A stretch of 64,000 nt of DNA from Cheilinus undulatus (lineage: Eukaryota; Chordata; Actinopteri; Labriformes; Labridae), in the NCBI RefSeq assembly GCF_018320785.1, contig NC_054884.1, positions 17,733,667 to 17,797,666 of the forward strand. Reading direction: 5' to 3'. Shown here piece after piece: positions 19,398-31,172 of this stretch. The translations under genes were made by a program, and so were the position numbers. Below the pieces are notes generated by a model that worked only from the letters and a program-made list of their open reading frames with translations, was not told the DNA's origin and did not search any database. The stretch's first letter is position 1, and each line of letters begins with the position of its first letter.

Positions 19398-21190
19398 CCA
19401 CACCATCAGGTTTGGCAGGAAAACAGAGCTGAGGGGAAAGTAAGAGAAAGAGGGAGGAGTGAGAAGAAGGTGGCGGGGCAGATCAGCTTACCGATGCTCC
19501 AAAATAGGCCCCTGGAGTCTTGGAATGAGGTGAATTCAATGCCAACACACACGACTGACTTTGGTGTCATCTGTAGACTAATATGGTCAAACTAACAGGC
19601 CAAGAATGCTGCAACAACTGAACTACCCCTAAACCTTTCTTCTGCTCCTTCTTCTTTGCAAACTGAAGGTCTTTTTGTGACTATTTTTGACCGTTTTATT
19701 TCCACTAGATGAACAAATGCTAATGCATGATGACAGCCTGTTACTACCAACTTGATACTCGCACGTATTGGATTAACAGTAATCAACGGCCTAAGCCGCT
19801 CAAGTTGCCAGCTTGTAATCGCAGTAAACATATCCGGAAGTCATCGCCTGTCTAAATGATAGTTTAGTTTCTACTCCATGATCAGTGGCCACCAGCGGGG
19901 TTTATAAACAGACATGATACTTGAAAGCAGTTGTCTGATGGATACTGGTCCAGGTCCAAAAGTGACACAGGACTATGACCAGGCTTTGGATTCAGTGACA
20001 TTGCATTAATGAGAAATGTAAACAGTCCTGTAATACTAACAGGTGGTGAGGGTCATTAAGTGGTCTTACTTTGCTACTTTACTATGCTATAAAATAGCTC
20101 ATATTGATTTAAGTCACTCAAAGTGCAGATTTTTGGTCTTTTCCTCTTTTCATTATTTTGTTTTAAGTGTCATTCCATTAATAAACTGCATATAGGTTAA
20201 GCACAGGCAGTTAATAAGAGTGCTTTCAAACTTTAAGTCAAAAAGTAAGATCATTTTAGTATCATTTCAATTCTGTGATGGAAAACGGCAAATGATGATG
20301 GGACTAAAAGAGCAGCTTTCCCACCATGGAAGCACTAATTCGGGTATTTCCCAGTATAGTTGCTGTACAACAGGAGGACAGTGGCCCACCCACTAAACTC
20401 CATATATGAGCTCCAAAGGCTGCCATCAATCAGGCCATCCAGTGTATGTATCAGTAAACCAGCACCAGCATGAACTAATACGTGTCATTGCTCAACTGTA
20501 GGGCTTGCATTTCCAGGGGCAAAATATGACCTAATTTTTTGTAAAGTGGGGCTCTATACATCTAATGTATTTTTAGTCACCAATGATGATTTCAATTTGT
20601 CTGATTTCCGTCCTGATGCTGATCATTTAAATTCAAAAGGGTTATTATCAAAAGAGTGAGGTAAAGTTTAATCCGGTGTGGAAAAAAAAAAAGTTATGAG
20701 CAGCCACTTTAAGTTGGGTTTGAAGGTGAAAAGAGACAGAGAGGGAGAAAGAGACAGAGCGCTGTCAAAGACCATAAAAACAAGACAGCTGCTCTAGAGA
20801 CTGAAATAGCACCGACTCCCCCCACCATCTCCCGACCATTCTCTTTCTCAGCCGTTTTGCTCTCTTCTAAACTTTGACAGACTGACTTCCCCCCTGTTGG
20901 CCTGCTGTCAGCTTTTTATACTTTAAGCCACAGAAGTCTCCCCGGGAAGACGAAGAGTGATCAGGGTTTTGACTGCTGTAAATCTGACAATTTGGTGATC
21001 AATAATGTTTGGGTTTTGTAGACTAACCCTAGGTGCCATTTTGGTATTTAAAATGAGCTTTGTAAAGCAAAGACACTGGCAACAGATACCAACCACACTG
21101 TTTACTTAATCTGATCTTTAAACAGAAATGTACTGATTTAAATTCAAGCTACCATTTTACAGTTTAATTCTAGCAAATATTTTTTTCTAT
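19398..21190. other. mylpf upstream and intergenic sequence
   Basis: No gene was recognised. Muscle enhancers would be expected in the first few hundred bases, but none could be defined by reading. Confidence 0.4.
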
Positions 21191-21192
21191 TT

Positions 21193-21720
21193 CTGCAGCA
21201 AAAGCTTTAAAGTTTTCTATTATGACCACAGGATTTTCTTGATTCTGATTGGGTGTAGAGTGTGGGTTATTGTCTGTCACTGAACGCAGGTCCTCGTTTA
21301 TTGCCTTTCATAAAGGAACTAGAATCAAAATATTAACTTTATTAAAATTTAATTTTTCCACTTTTTAACATTAAAAAAATCATATTTGGACCACAGGATA
21401 TTCTTGATTCTGATTGAGTGTTAAGAGTGCATTATTGTCTGATAACTGAACAGTATGGCCAGGTCCTTTTTATTCTTTCATAAAGGGGAAAAAACATTAA
21501 TTTGATGCAAGTCTGCATTTTTCTGCAGTCATGAAACAGAAAATAATATTGCAAACACACAATATTCTTGATTCTGATTGGAGGTTAGGTGTGGATTATT
21601 TTCTTTTAACTGACAACAATGTGACCCTTTCCTTGTCCAAGAAACTATCTTAGCATTAACTTTATGGAACTTTTTAACTTTTCCTTGTCGTTTTTTTTTT
21701 TTTTTAAATTTCTGCAATAA
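21193..21720. repeat. Three-copy tandem repeat of about 164 bases
   Basis: Units start near 21193, 21357 and 21522, each with a CTGCAG-like start in the first and third. The words CACAGGATTTTCTTGATTCT, CACAGGATATTCTTGATTCT and CACACAATATTCTTGATTCT recur at 21228, 21392 and 21555. Each is followed by TTATTGTCT/TTATTTTCT, then ACTGAAC/ACTGACAA. A partial fourth unit may start near 21711. The units are quite diverged. Confidence 0.8.
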
Positions 21721-22942
21721 TAACACATAAAAGAGATTAAAATTCACTGACCAACGCATTTACATTTTCAACCAAGATTCACTAATTCAGATCTAAGGAG
21801 ATGAAATACAGTAGGGCAGTGGTTCCTCACCTTTTTTCCTTAGAGCCCACTTTACCTGTATCTAACAAAAGCTGAGCCCCATGATCCATGTCAAAACGTG
21901 TAACGGTCTTACATTTTATTTTTAAAAACGCAACAAAAAGAAAAAATAATTTTTTATCCTAACAAAAGACCTTTATATAAATTAAGTGTCTGACTTGAAT
22001 TTAGGTAGGCTCATCTATGTTTCAAATTTAACTCAGGGCAGACAAAAGCTCGTACCAGGACCCCAGATTGGAACCCAGCATAGCAGAGTCCATTAAGATC
22101 AACTAAAAAGAGGCCATATGTTCAGTTTGTGTTGGTCTGAGTATTGTTTTTGAAGGTTTAAAAATCAAAGATCTTTAACAATAAACAAAGATGAACTAAA
22201 CAGATCACGAACATTTATTGACACCATGCCATAACTGGTGAAAAGGAACAGCATGTCTTTACAACAGAAAATGAACAATTACAAATAGCTTAGCAATTAA
22301 AATTCCTATTACATTATGGTTGCAAAGCGACCACAGTTATTAAAATTAAGGGGTAAGTCACAGTGGAGCTGGGCAGTACATTGACTTAAAGGATAAATAA
22401 GTATGTTTTCAGATGAGATACAGGGTAATTTCATTAATATCAATTAAATTGGAAAAAGAAACTAACATTGATACCTGTTTGATACCACAAAAATTAGTCC
22501 TAGACACCTTACACGGGAAATGTATGCATGGCGTGCCAGTTCTAGCCACTTTTCCAAATGTTGCCAACAAATGTAGGCATTGTGTCTTTTTTGGTTAAAA
22601 ATATCCCTGAAAATCGATCAGTTTCTGTAATTTTTGATGCCACTTGTCATTAAAACAATGTTGATCTATTCATTACAAACTCAAGGCATTTAAGAGTATT
22701 GAACATCCTGACAACATCAACATGTGAAAATTTTGCCAATACTTTTGCACAACTTAGTACTGGGTATCTGGGACTTTTATTTTGTTGGCATGGTATCAAA
22801 CAGTATTTTTACTTTTAACTAGAAATATTACAGTTTGAAATTTCGGTCTTGTGACATCAACGCCATTCTGCTAAAGAAATATCAAGAAATGATTTCAGTC
22901 CATACCACCCAGCCCTAAGTCTCAAAGTGTACTTCTTAAAAA
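21721..22942. other. Intergenic sequence and probable 3' UTR of the PHETA-type gene
   Basis: GCAGTGGTTCCTCACC at 21814 resembles an hAT-type terminus. TTTATT at 22211 (AATAAA on minus) could end the 3' UTR of the gene at 22943-27128. Nothing else was recognised. Confidence 0.4.
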
Positions 22943-25900
22943 TTATCCAAAATCTATCAAGTTTTCTTCCTGAACAGCTTCACCCCCTTGCCCCCTCTTT
23001 AACCAATCAGCAATCAGTTCTTTCACCTCTTTCCCAAAATCTTCATGCAATCTACTGAACTCATCTTTAGAGCTAAAACAGAGCCCCGACCAATCCCCGT
23101 AAGGTGGAGCAGATGTGTTCATGGGCACCACGTTGGCGCTCTTCTTGGGCCACAGTTTAGGGGATCTTTTACTGGCTGATTTGGATGAAATGTGCGGAGG
23201 TTGGAGCTTCGGGCTGGAGGCAGGGCTGAGTCCTGCTCCAGCAACGGGGAGTGTGGAAGTCTGTTTACCGAAAGAGGGTGATGCAGAAACAGGTTGTGCA
23301 GTGCTGAAGTTGGGCATGGTGAAAGCTTTGGCTGGTGTAGCGGAGAGCTCGCCTAACGCCTCTGAGGAAAGAGCAAACAGAGAAACACATAAAATAGGGC
23401 TGAACGATTTGCAAAAATAATCTAATTGCAATTTTTCTTTCCCCTGATATTGCGATTGCGATATAATATGCAATTATTATTAGATTACTCGACTTATGCA
23501 TTTTTCAAAAAAATTCAAGCAATAAATCAATATTATAACCTACATTCAGTCAGAAACACTCATCATACATTTTGCCATTTCATTGCAAAATGGATATAGC
23601 CTACAGTTTTACTTGGCAGAGAAGGCTCTGCTCTAAAGATGCTCCCTGGGTTAGTCAAGCAGCATGCTTTGACTTTAGAGGGAGCCCATGGCTGGAACCC
23701 ACCATATGGATGGACACATAATTGATAATGTGTATTGAAAAAAAATGAAATGATTTCATAAGCAATTAATCCATAGTAGCATGAATCTGAATATGAGGAT
23801 GCAACAAGCTTTAAGTTTTAAAGGAGGCGGCTGGGGTGGAGGAGGTTAAGCTTGTAAAGTTGCTGCTGCAAAAATGAAAGTATTGAAGTGTTATTTTGAC
23901 ATATTTCAAGTTTAAGAAATATTGCAACTACTGCAATTTGGAAATTACAGCAGGCCATATTGCAATTTAATCTAATTTGCGATTAACTGCCCAGCACCAA
24001 TATAAAACACACAAACAAATGCATTAATCAATGTTGAAGATCAAAGCTGTGTGAGTTACACTGCCTTGTTTTATAAGACAGGCTCTGTTGATCCAGCCTC
24101 TTGCCTACGTCACTCTGACCCTCTTTACACCTGGCATTAACATGTGTCATGAGTGATCAGATCACAAGTGGACAGCTCTGACAACATCCTTCACTGGCAT
24201 GGGGAGACTGTGTCTCGTCCCAATTTTCTTTACACAATATGCACTTAAAGTTGATGATTTTGGTTTGCAAAATTTAATGGGACTAATGCTTAAAAGAAAA
24301 AAAGACAGAAATTGTCTTTATTCCCAAGAGAATAACTTAAATTTCTTAATTTTTTGTTTTGTTGCCAAAAGTGCCTCACTAACTATACTCTCTAGTTATG
24401 TTCAAAAACAGTACTTTGAATTTCAGGTCCAGGAACATTGTGACAGAAACTGTACCTCTTGTTTACACTTAAATTTGAAAAGGGGCTCAAATCAGTTGCT
24501 GCCCACATTTTAAAGGGTTCTTAAAGATTTTCTAATTCTAACAGAAATGAAACTGAAGACAATTATAAATAGATAAGATTCTTGAATCTAAATTCTCTGA
24601 TAATAAAAAAGGAAAATATCCCACCCCTTAATTTCCAATGGTAATACGTTTTAATTTGAAGACTAAGCCAAGAGCAGACAGGGTTTCCCTGCTGCTGGAA
24701 AAGGGTGTTGCGTTAAGTATTTTTGTTGTCCTTTTTTGTTCATACATTGCTTCCATTGCATAGGCAATATTTTTGCATCCCTAGAAAAAACACTTAAAGG
24801 TAAAATATGTAGAATTTTTCTCTCAAAAGGCAGAACTCCACCTTCACTCTCAGTAATGTTTAGTGCCCACTAGGCATTTCAGGCCGAGTAGAGACTCAGG
24901 CCTCATTTTCACAACAATGTTCTGCTTCATTTTCTGTTTTTGTTTTGTCTGTCTCTACAACAAGGACTTTACTGCACATTCACTGTTTTTCATGTGTTTG
25001 TGATAACATGTAACATTTTTATCATACACAGGTGCATGAGAGTAATTCATCACTAAATCCTCCTCTTCATCACCATCATAGCGCGGCAGGGAAATTCCCC
25101 AGCACATATAAACACAAAAATGCTTTGCTGGGCCAGTTGAAGATATCCTTTAAGACTGTTTAATTTTCCACTAACACATTTTTCTCCTACAGCCTTTTAT
25201 TTCTTGTGGATTTTCTCAGAAAGTGCAGCAGGAAAAAGAGCCTGTCAGAACGAGATTTCTATTTCCCCTTTTTTAATTTTATCTGCTTCTGGAAGTGATC
25301 ACAATCCTTAATGTAAGTCTGCACATTATTCTTTTTGAATGTGCTCAGCTGTGTTATACTACAATTTACCACCTTCAGGTACAGTAGGAAACCCGGTCTC
25401 TGGCTCTGTTATTTTGGAGTCACAGGTTGAAAAGTTTGGGAATCCCTGGTTTATCACTCAGTATACACCTTGGGGAGGGCAGTTTGTTTTTTACACAGTC
25501 CTCAGTTAAAAAAGAGAAATAAGCAACAGTGGTGGGCGGAGGTTAGCAGCACATCTCTACTTTTTATTGTTTGTTATTGTTTTGACTGAGAGCCCCCTAG
25601 TGGTGAATTTCCATACTGTGCGTTTCATTTGATCTGGCCTGTGCAAACATTTACTGTATATCCTGCCTCAAATAATTGCATTGAATCAGAGATTTCTTTG
25701 ATATTATAGTTATCATTGTACATGCTACAGAATTACAGAAAACAAAATGCTCCACCTGTGCTTCTTGCTGAGTCCTCATGTCAAACTGTAAACACTCCAG
25801 CTAAGTTTTTGAATTAACCAACAACACTTCACTTAACACAGTCTAATACTTAATCTTGAAATGAGTTGGAGCTGATGGACACGATTTCTAAAAGAAAGAA

Positions 25901-26247
25901 AACTAAAATCTTTAACATGATAATTTGTCTGATTCCTGACCAATTCCTGGCCTCAAAGAGGGGAATATAAACTTCCTGTCCTGTAAAACCTGAGTAGTTA
26001 AATTACACGTTAATTACATGTATAACAGCATACTCCAGAAAAAAATAAATAAACTGAAGACACGAAATGAAGGGCCATGCAAATTATAGTATTAAGGTAG
26101 TGCCTAAAAAAAAGTTAGAGGTTCAGACATTACACAGTGTGAATACTTTGTACCAGGGTGTGCAGGGTGTCAGATATGAGGGCTGTAAACAGTGACGTCT
26201 CACACAGCTGCTCTCAGAACAAAGACAGCTCTCTTTCAGCCCTCAGA

Positions 26248-26279
<32 letters not shown>

Positions 26280-27128
26280 CACTCATCCTGTCTGTCCCTC
26301 ACCTCTGTACTTCTTCTCCAGGTCCATCACCAGCAGGGACAGGTAGCTGTGGTTGGCAGACAACAAAGCTTTGATCCAGCTCTCCTGGCTCTCCTGGTCC
26401 TCAGCTGCAAACTTGTAGGTCCGCAGTCCTGGCTCGCTCCACACCAGGGAGAAAGCGAATTGCTCTTCAGACTCGCACAGCTGGACGGTGCAGCCCTCAA
26501 GAACAATCACTCCTGCCAGATCTCGATCGTCCCGTCGGTCCTTGTAGAAGAGGAGGTTCCCCTTCAGCACAAACCAGCGCTTCTGATAGGAAGTCTTTAT
26601 CTCACCCTGTGGGACAGTTGTGCCATGACGGGTTTACCTCACTCAGTTAGAAATAGTTTCACAATTTCTTACACAACTGGTTTTAGGAAATACACAGCAC
26701 AGAGGAAGGTCAATGTGTCCATGCTCTTCATGAAATTTCTGATGCAAGAAAGTATGAAGTAACTTATTTTTGTTTTCATGTGCTTTGACACAAAAACTCC
26801 TAGAGTTATCTCCATTTCTTATTTCTGGACTGTTTACAAATTCAACAGCAGCTAAGGCTGTTTCCAACCTAGTTTCCTTGTAAAAATCACACCACAGCCT
26901 TTATTGTGAGAGAGCTTGTTCAAATTGTTTTTAATAGTATTATGGAGATAAATATCAAAATTACATGAATGATAAAAATGTGGCTTTATGTGTGGTCCTT
27001 TCAGTTGAAATGTGATTTTTCTACATAATAAATTTAAAGGGTCTTACCTTCTTGCATAGGTAGCCTTCTTTGTCCACAGGAGAGTTGCATGATTCAAAAT
27101 AGGAGACAATTTTTTCATGTAACTTCAT
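22943..27128 (-). CDS. PHETA/sesquipedalian-type PH-domain protein
   Basis: Three coding exons on minus: 27128-27048, 26606-26303 and 23361-22943, all GT-AG and in frame, giving 267 residues. A PH domain spans about residues 20-125: EGYLCKK, then KRWFVLKGNLLFYKDRRDD, VIVLEGCTVQL and the conserved tryptophan in ESWIKALL. A low-complexity Ser/Pro/Lys linker follows. Near residue 230 FSRLHEDFGKEVKELIADWL matches the F&H motif by which PHETA proteins bind OCRL and INPP5B. Family members work in endosome-to-Golgi and recycling traffic. The N-terminus MKLHEKIVSYFESCNSPVD aligns with the family's usual MKLNE start. Which paralogue (PHETA1, PHETA2 or a third fish member) is unresolved, so no symbol is given. 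An upstream acceptor near 27161 points to a non-coding first exon. Confidence 0.85.
23395..23999. mobile_element. hAT-type MITE in the last intron of the PHETA-type gene
   Basis: The left end TAGGGCTGAACGATT and the reversed right end TGGTGCTGGGCAGTT, followed on both sides by TAATCTAATTGCAAT-like sequence, form imperfect inverted ends. The flanking 8-mers ACATAAAA (23387-23394) and ATATAAAA (24000-24007) match at seven positions, as expected for an hAT target duplication. It lies 33 bases from the exon acceptor. Confidence 0.75.
24000..26249. other. Remainder of the PHETA-type gene's last intron
   Basis: CTTTACACCTGGCATTAACA near 24124 is a word of a common fish MITE. AGCCCCCTAGTGGTGAATTT near 25591 looks like another. 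No exons were found. Confidence 0.45.
26250..26279. repeat. A30 homopolymer beside an exon
   Basis: A run of about 30 A on the plus strand is a T tract in the sense of the PHETA-type gene. It starts some 23 bases after the donor site at 26302. Confidence 0.95.
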
Positions 27129-27680
27129 TTCAACATCTCGGGCTTCTCAGAACTGAACCTGCAACATAAACAAAACTAAACCCTGAACTCACTTCCCCTT
27201 TAATATTTGAACGCATGTGTTTATGGAGAACTAATATTAACTGGCTTTAAGTTATCAAAGGTCAGCTGGTTTTTGTAATACTGGAACACTTCCGTGTCGC
27301 TCAACGTCCTTTATTCAACTGTTTTTATAACCGTCGAGTATTTTACTGTCGTTTATGAGCTGTTGGAGAACAGCCAGTTTGACCGCCATTAATAACTCGA
27401 CCACTGTTTTTTAAAACGGCACCTTCCGGGTTACCGTTGAGCGTCTTTAAAAGAACCTAACATAATTATAAACTCAGTCTTTTTCTGTTTGTACCATCTC
27501 TACTTTAATTACACGATTTCTCACTTCCACATGGTTCTTATTTACTCACCTTTCTGTGTGTTTCAGTTTCCTCTAGTAGCTGTGGGTGTGTGTCAATCAC
27601 TTCCTGGTTGCCAAGGTGAGGGCAGCTCCACGTCAACAGCACGCAGGCAGCCCTCTGTATTTGTGCTGAGGCATACTGTG
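27129..27680 (-). promoter_or_regulatory. 5' UTR and probable promoter of the PHETA-type gene
   Basis: On the minus strand TTATGTTGCAG|GTTCAG near 27161 is a good acceptor just before the start codon. CCCGGAAGGTGCC (minus, about 27432-27420) carries an ETS-type CCGGAAG core, common at TATA-less promoters. The first exon boundaries are not resolved. Confidence 0.45.
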
Positions 27681-27681
27681 T

Positions 27682-29078
27682 AATCTCATAAACCCATATC
27701 TAATTTACAGTATAACATAAAAAGCATATCAGATGCTGAAACTGAGACATTTGAACATTTCATGAAAAATATTAGCTCATTTTGAATTTGATGTCAGCAA
27801 CACGTCTCAAAAAAGTAGGGACCATTGTGTAGCATCCCTTCTTCTTTTAAAAACAGTCTGGAAACGTCTAGGGAGTGAGCAGACCAATTGCAGGAGTTGT
27901 GGGAGAGGAATCTTGTATGGTGTAGGATACTAGCTGCTCAACAGGCCCAAGTAGTCCTTGAAAGATTCTGCATTTTATTATGTGTGAAACGTTTTTCTGT
28001 TGGCTAAAGTTCAGGACTACAGGCACTAAGACTCTTCTACCGTGAAGCCATGCTGTTGTGATGGATGTGTTGAAATATGCAAGGCCTTCCCTGAAAGAGA
28101 TATAGTCTGGAAGGGAGCATGTTGTTCAAACCTCCATATACTTTCCATCATTGATAGTGTTTTTAAAGATGAGTAAGCTGCCCATGTCGTAGGCACTAAT
28201 GCAACCCCAAACTATCTAACATGCAGGTTCTGAACTGTGTGCTAATAACAAGCTGGATAGTCCTTTTCCTCTTCAGTCTGCAAGACTCAGCAACAGTGGT
28301 CTCCAAAAAGAATTTCAATTTTTGAGTCATCTGATCACAGAACAGTTTTCCATTTTGCCTCACTTTCTTTTTAAATGAGCTTTGCCCCAGAGGAGATGGT
28401 CGCATTTCTGGATTGTATTCACATATGAATAACTCTTTAACTGATACAGCTTTAACTTGCATTTGTAGATGGCACAGCCAATTGTGTTGACAGATAATGA
28501 TTTCATGAAGTGTTCCTGAGCCCATGCAGTGATTTCCAGTACAGAATCATGCCTTTTTTTGATGCAGTGCTACCTGAGGGTCAAAAGATCATAAGCATCC
28601 AAAATCGACCACTGTGCCCTGAGATTCTCTGAATCTTTGGACGATATGTTGTTATGTACTGTAGATGGTGGCATAGTAAAAGTCTTTGCAATTTTACATT
28701 GAGGAACATTTTTCTGAAATTGTTACACATGCTTAGGCAAAGCTTTTTTAACTGATTGGTGAACCTCTGTCCATCTTTACTTTTGAGAGGCTCTGCCTCT
28801 ATAAAATGCTCCTTTTATACCCAGTCAAGTTACTGACCTGTTGCCAATTAACCCAATTAGCTGTGAAATGCTTTTCCTTTTTTGCTCCATCCCTACTTTT
28901 TAAAGAAGTGTCACAACAATCAAATTTAAAATAACTATTTTTCATGAAAAATTTTAGCAGATATGTTGTTTTATGTTCTATTGTGAATAAAGTATGGGTT
29001 TATGAGATTAGCAATGAATTGCATATTTTTTATTTACATTTTTAACAATGTCTCAACTTTTTTGGAATTGGGTTTGTA
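27682..29078 (-). mobile_element. Tc1-like element T5 with long inverted ends, dead
   Basis: The right end ATTGGGTTTGTA and about 230 inner bases match inversely the left part starting at 27682: AATCTCATAAACCCATA left, TATGGGTTTATGAGATT right at 28992-29008. The outermost 70 bases or so are missing on the left. Between them the minus strand shows a decayed transposase, including HLQMQVKAVSV-like and CISAYDMGSLLIFK segments, with many breaks. It is a different Tc1 family from T1-T3. Confidence 0.85.
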
Positions 29079-29260
29079 CAACTTGTAGGGTTTGATGTAC
29101 TGCACCAGAATTAGCATGACTACTTTTGCTGTGCTAGTAGAATGCAACCGAGTGTACTATACTTCATATGTAATTCCTCAATTTGTTTGATACTTCTAGA
29201 AACAGGTAGATGTTGTGGTATACTGTTTTCATATTTTACACTTTACTGTGTTCACATTAA

Positions 29261-29797
29261 CCCTTTAACTCCTGAGCCTCTGGACACGTTCTTATTGTAA
29301 CTATAAATCACACATAAAGTGTCTTGTAACTGCTTTTGCCCATTATTCTAGAGTACTTTAATATCTGGCAGTTGTGTACAATGTACTGCATGTTTAAAAA
29401 GTGTTTTTTTTAACTGTTTAAATTAAAACTGAGTTTCTGGGCTCTTTTCTTAATTTAACCATAAAAGGCCCAGAAAATGTCCTGTGAGTACATGCTTTTG
29501 CCCATTTTTCCACAATACTTAGAACTTTTAATATATGGCAGTTATTTACATATTACTGCATGTTGTGTTTAAACAGTTTAAAATGAAGAAACACAAAAAA
29601 CGGGGGAACTTTATGCTGGAATCTTAGTGGGAAAAAGGGGAATTACAGAAATAATAAATAAAAATAAATAAAAATAACCGCATGCTGGCTGTAAAGCACA
29701 GTTTCTTAGCTTTCAGAAACTGTTTGAATTTTTCCGATAGCACAAACGGTCATGCAATTATGGTCATGTAAAGTGTGCTTCAACAGGAGTAAAAGGG
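29261..29797. mobile_element. piggyBac-like MITE with TTAA target duplication
   Basis: The left end CCCTTTAACTCCTG (29261) and right end CAGGAGTAAAAGGG (29784-29797) are inverted repeats with one mismatch. Both are flanked directly by TTAA (29257-29260 and 29798-29801). The 537-base interior has no reading frame but contains two related blocks, near 29320 and 29477, each with GCTTTTGCCCAT, TTTAATAT-TGGCAGTT and TACTGCATG. Confidence 0.85.
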
Positions 29798-29801
29798 TTA
29801 A

Positions 29802-30589
29802 TTGATGTACTGTACTAGGTTTAGCCTAAATCTTGGTACATACTGTTTATGCTTTGTAATCACATAGCAGGTCTTTGTGTGTACTTTGCCTCATCAATAC
29901 TTGAGGCACCACCTTAACTTGTGAGGGCCGACATTTATGTATGCAAGAATTGGCTAAATGAGATCGGGGATGCAACTTACATATTCTTCACTCTCTTTTT
30001 AATTTAGTGTCTGTGTTTAAATGATGTCAGCATTAATCATAATTAGGTCCATGTTAGTACATTTAACTGAAGATTTTCTAAGACTAAATGTGGTTAAGAA
30101 TTTTATTGTTGGACAACCCTAGTATAGCTGTTTCACTTCTTCTGTGTTACCCTATGAACTGTTAAGTCAGAAGTGCAGTTTTTGCCTTTTCTGTGAAAAT
30201 CCCCATCATCAGATGCCAGTCAAGTGGCTGCATGTGATCATTTCTCACATATTTAAGCCTACAGAAAATTACCCAACTAACATGTGAAATATGACTCAGC
30301 CTGCTGTAATGGAAATAAATTAATTTATTACTTTTACTAGACAAACTATTTTCTTAAACATTCTATATAAATCTGCAATAAATAGATCCAGCAAGCATCA
30401 ATCATTCCAGGCAATCAGGCATTCAAAATGACAATCATGCTGTACAGAATTTTGAAAAGTGCCAACAATAGTAATCAGAATCACATATCAAACATTTAAG
30501 AACTGGCTCTGCCACATGACCAAGAGAGCTTTATCACCATATAGCAATTTGAGGTTACTTGCTCCTAAATGATCTCAATAGGGGTGATG
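29802..30589. other. Unassigned intergenic sequence
   Basis: No gene or repeat family was recognised. Confidence 0.4.
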
Positions 30590-30745
30590 TAGTCTGATGT
30601 CCATGATGTGAACCTACAGCTTACAGCTCCTTTCCCCCATGTCATTCCCCGGTCTCTCCCAGCCAGTTTTTGACTCTACCCACTATACTATCTACATTAG
30701 GGCATAGCCCCAAAAAAAACACAAACAAACAAACAAAAACCCCAT
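30590..30745 (+). mobile_element. Old SINE 3' remnant
   Basis: CCCCCATGTCATTCCCCGG, then TTTTTGACTCTACCCACTAT and GCATAGCCCCAAAAAAAAC follow the order of the fish SINE body at 10287-10471. The head is unrecognisable. Confidence 0.55.
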
Positions 30746-31172
30746 AAATCTTTAAACCAATTAGCTGAGTCTCCATTAAAAACCCTGATGGTTTTCAGGG
30801 CAGCTCATTATAGCAGTGGGTTGGATTGAGGTTAGATGGCGTAACAAATCTCATTGATTAAAAATAATACCAGGCTGGCATCACAAAGGACAGGTTGCAC
30901 TTATATTTGTGTATCTGTAAAGGGTTAGCCTCTTTGGTTAAATGTTTGCCTTGTATAGCCCTGTTTTGACATGATCATAGGGACAGAAAAAACAGCATAG
31001 GTAGTACACAACTAGCGGTATAGCACAGAACTAAGTAACCCCTTGTAACTATTCCAAATGCTTACCAGGAGGCTTTTATTCAATCCCACAGTTTATCATA
31101 AAGGAGCAAAAATGTTTCTTCACAGATTGTTCACAGTGAGTGTGCTTATTTGCAGTGATGCTAGCTTAATAA

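Noticed and set aside
24199-24513. 104-codon plus-strand frame in the PHETA-type intron
   Set aside because: No recognisable protein features, near repeat-derived sequence and inside an intron.
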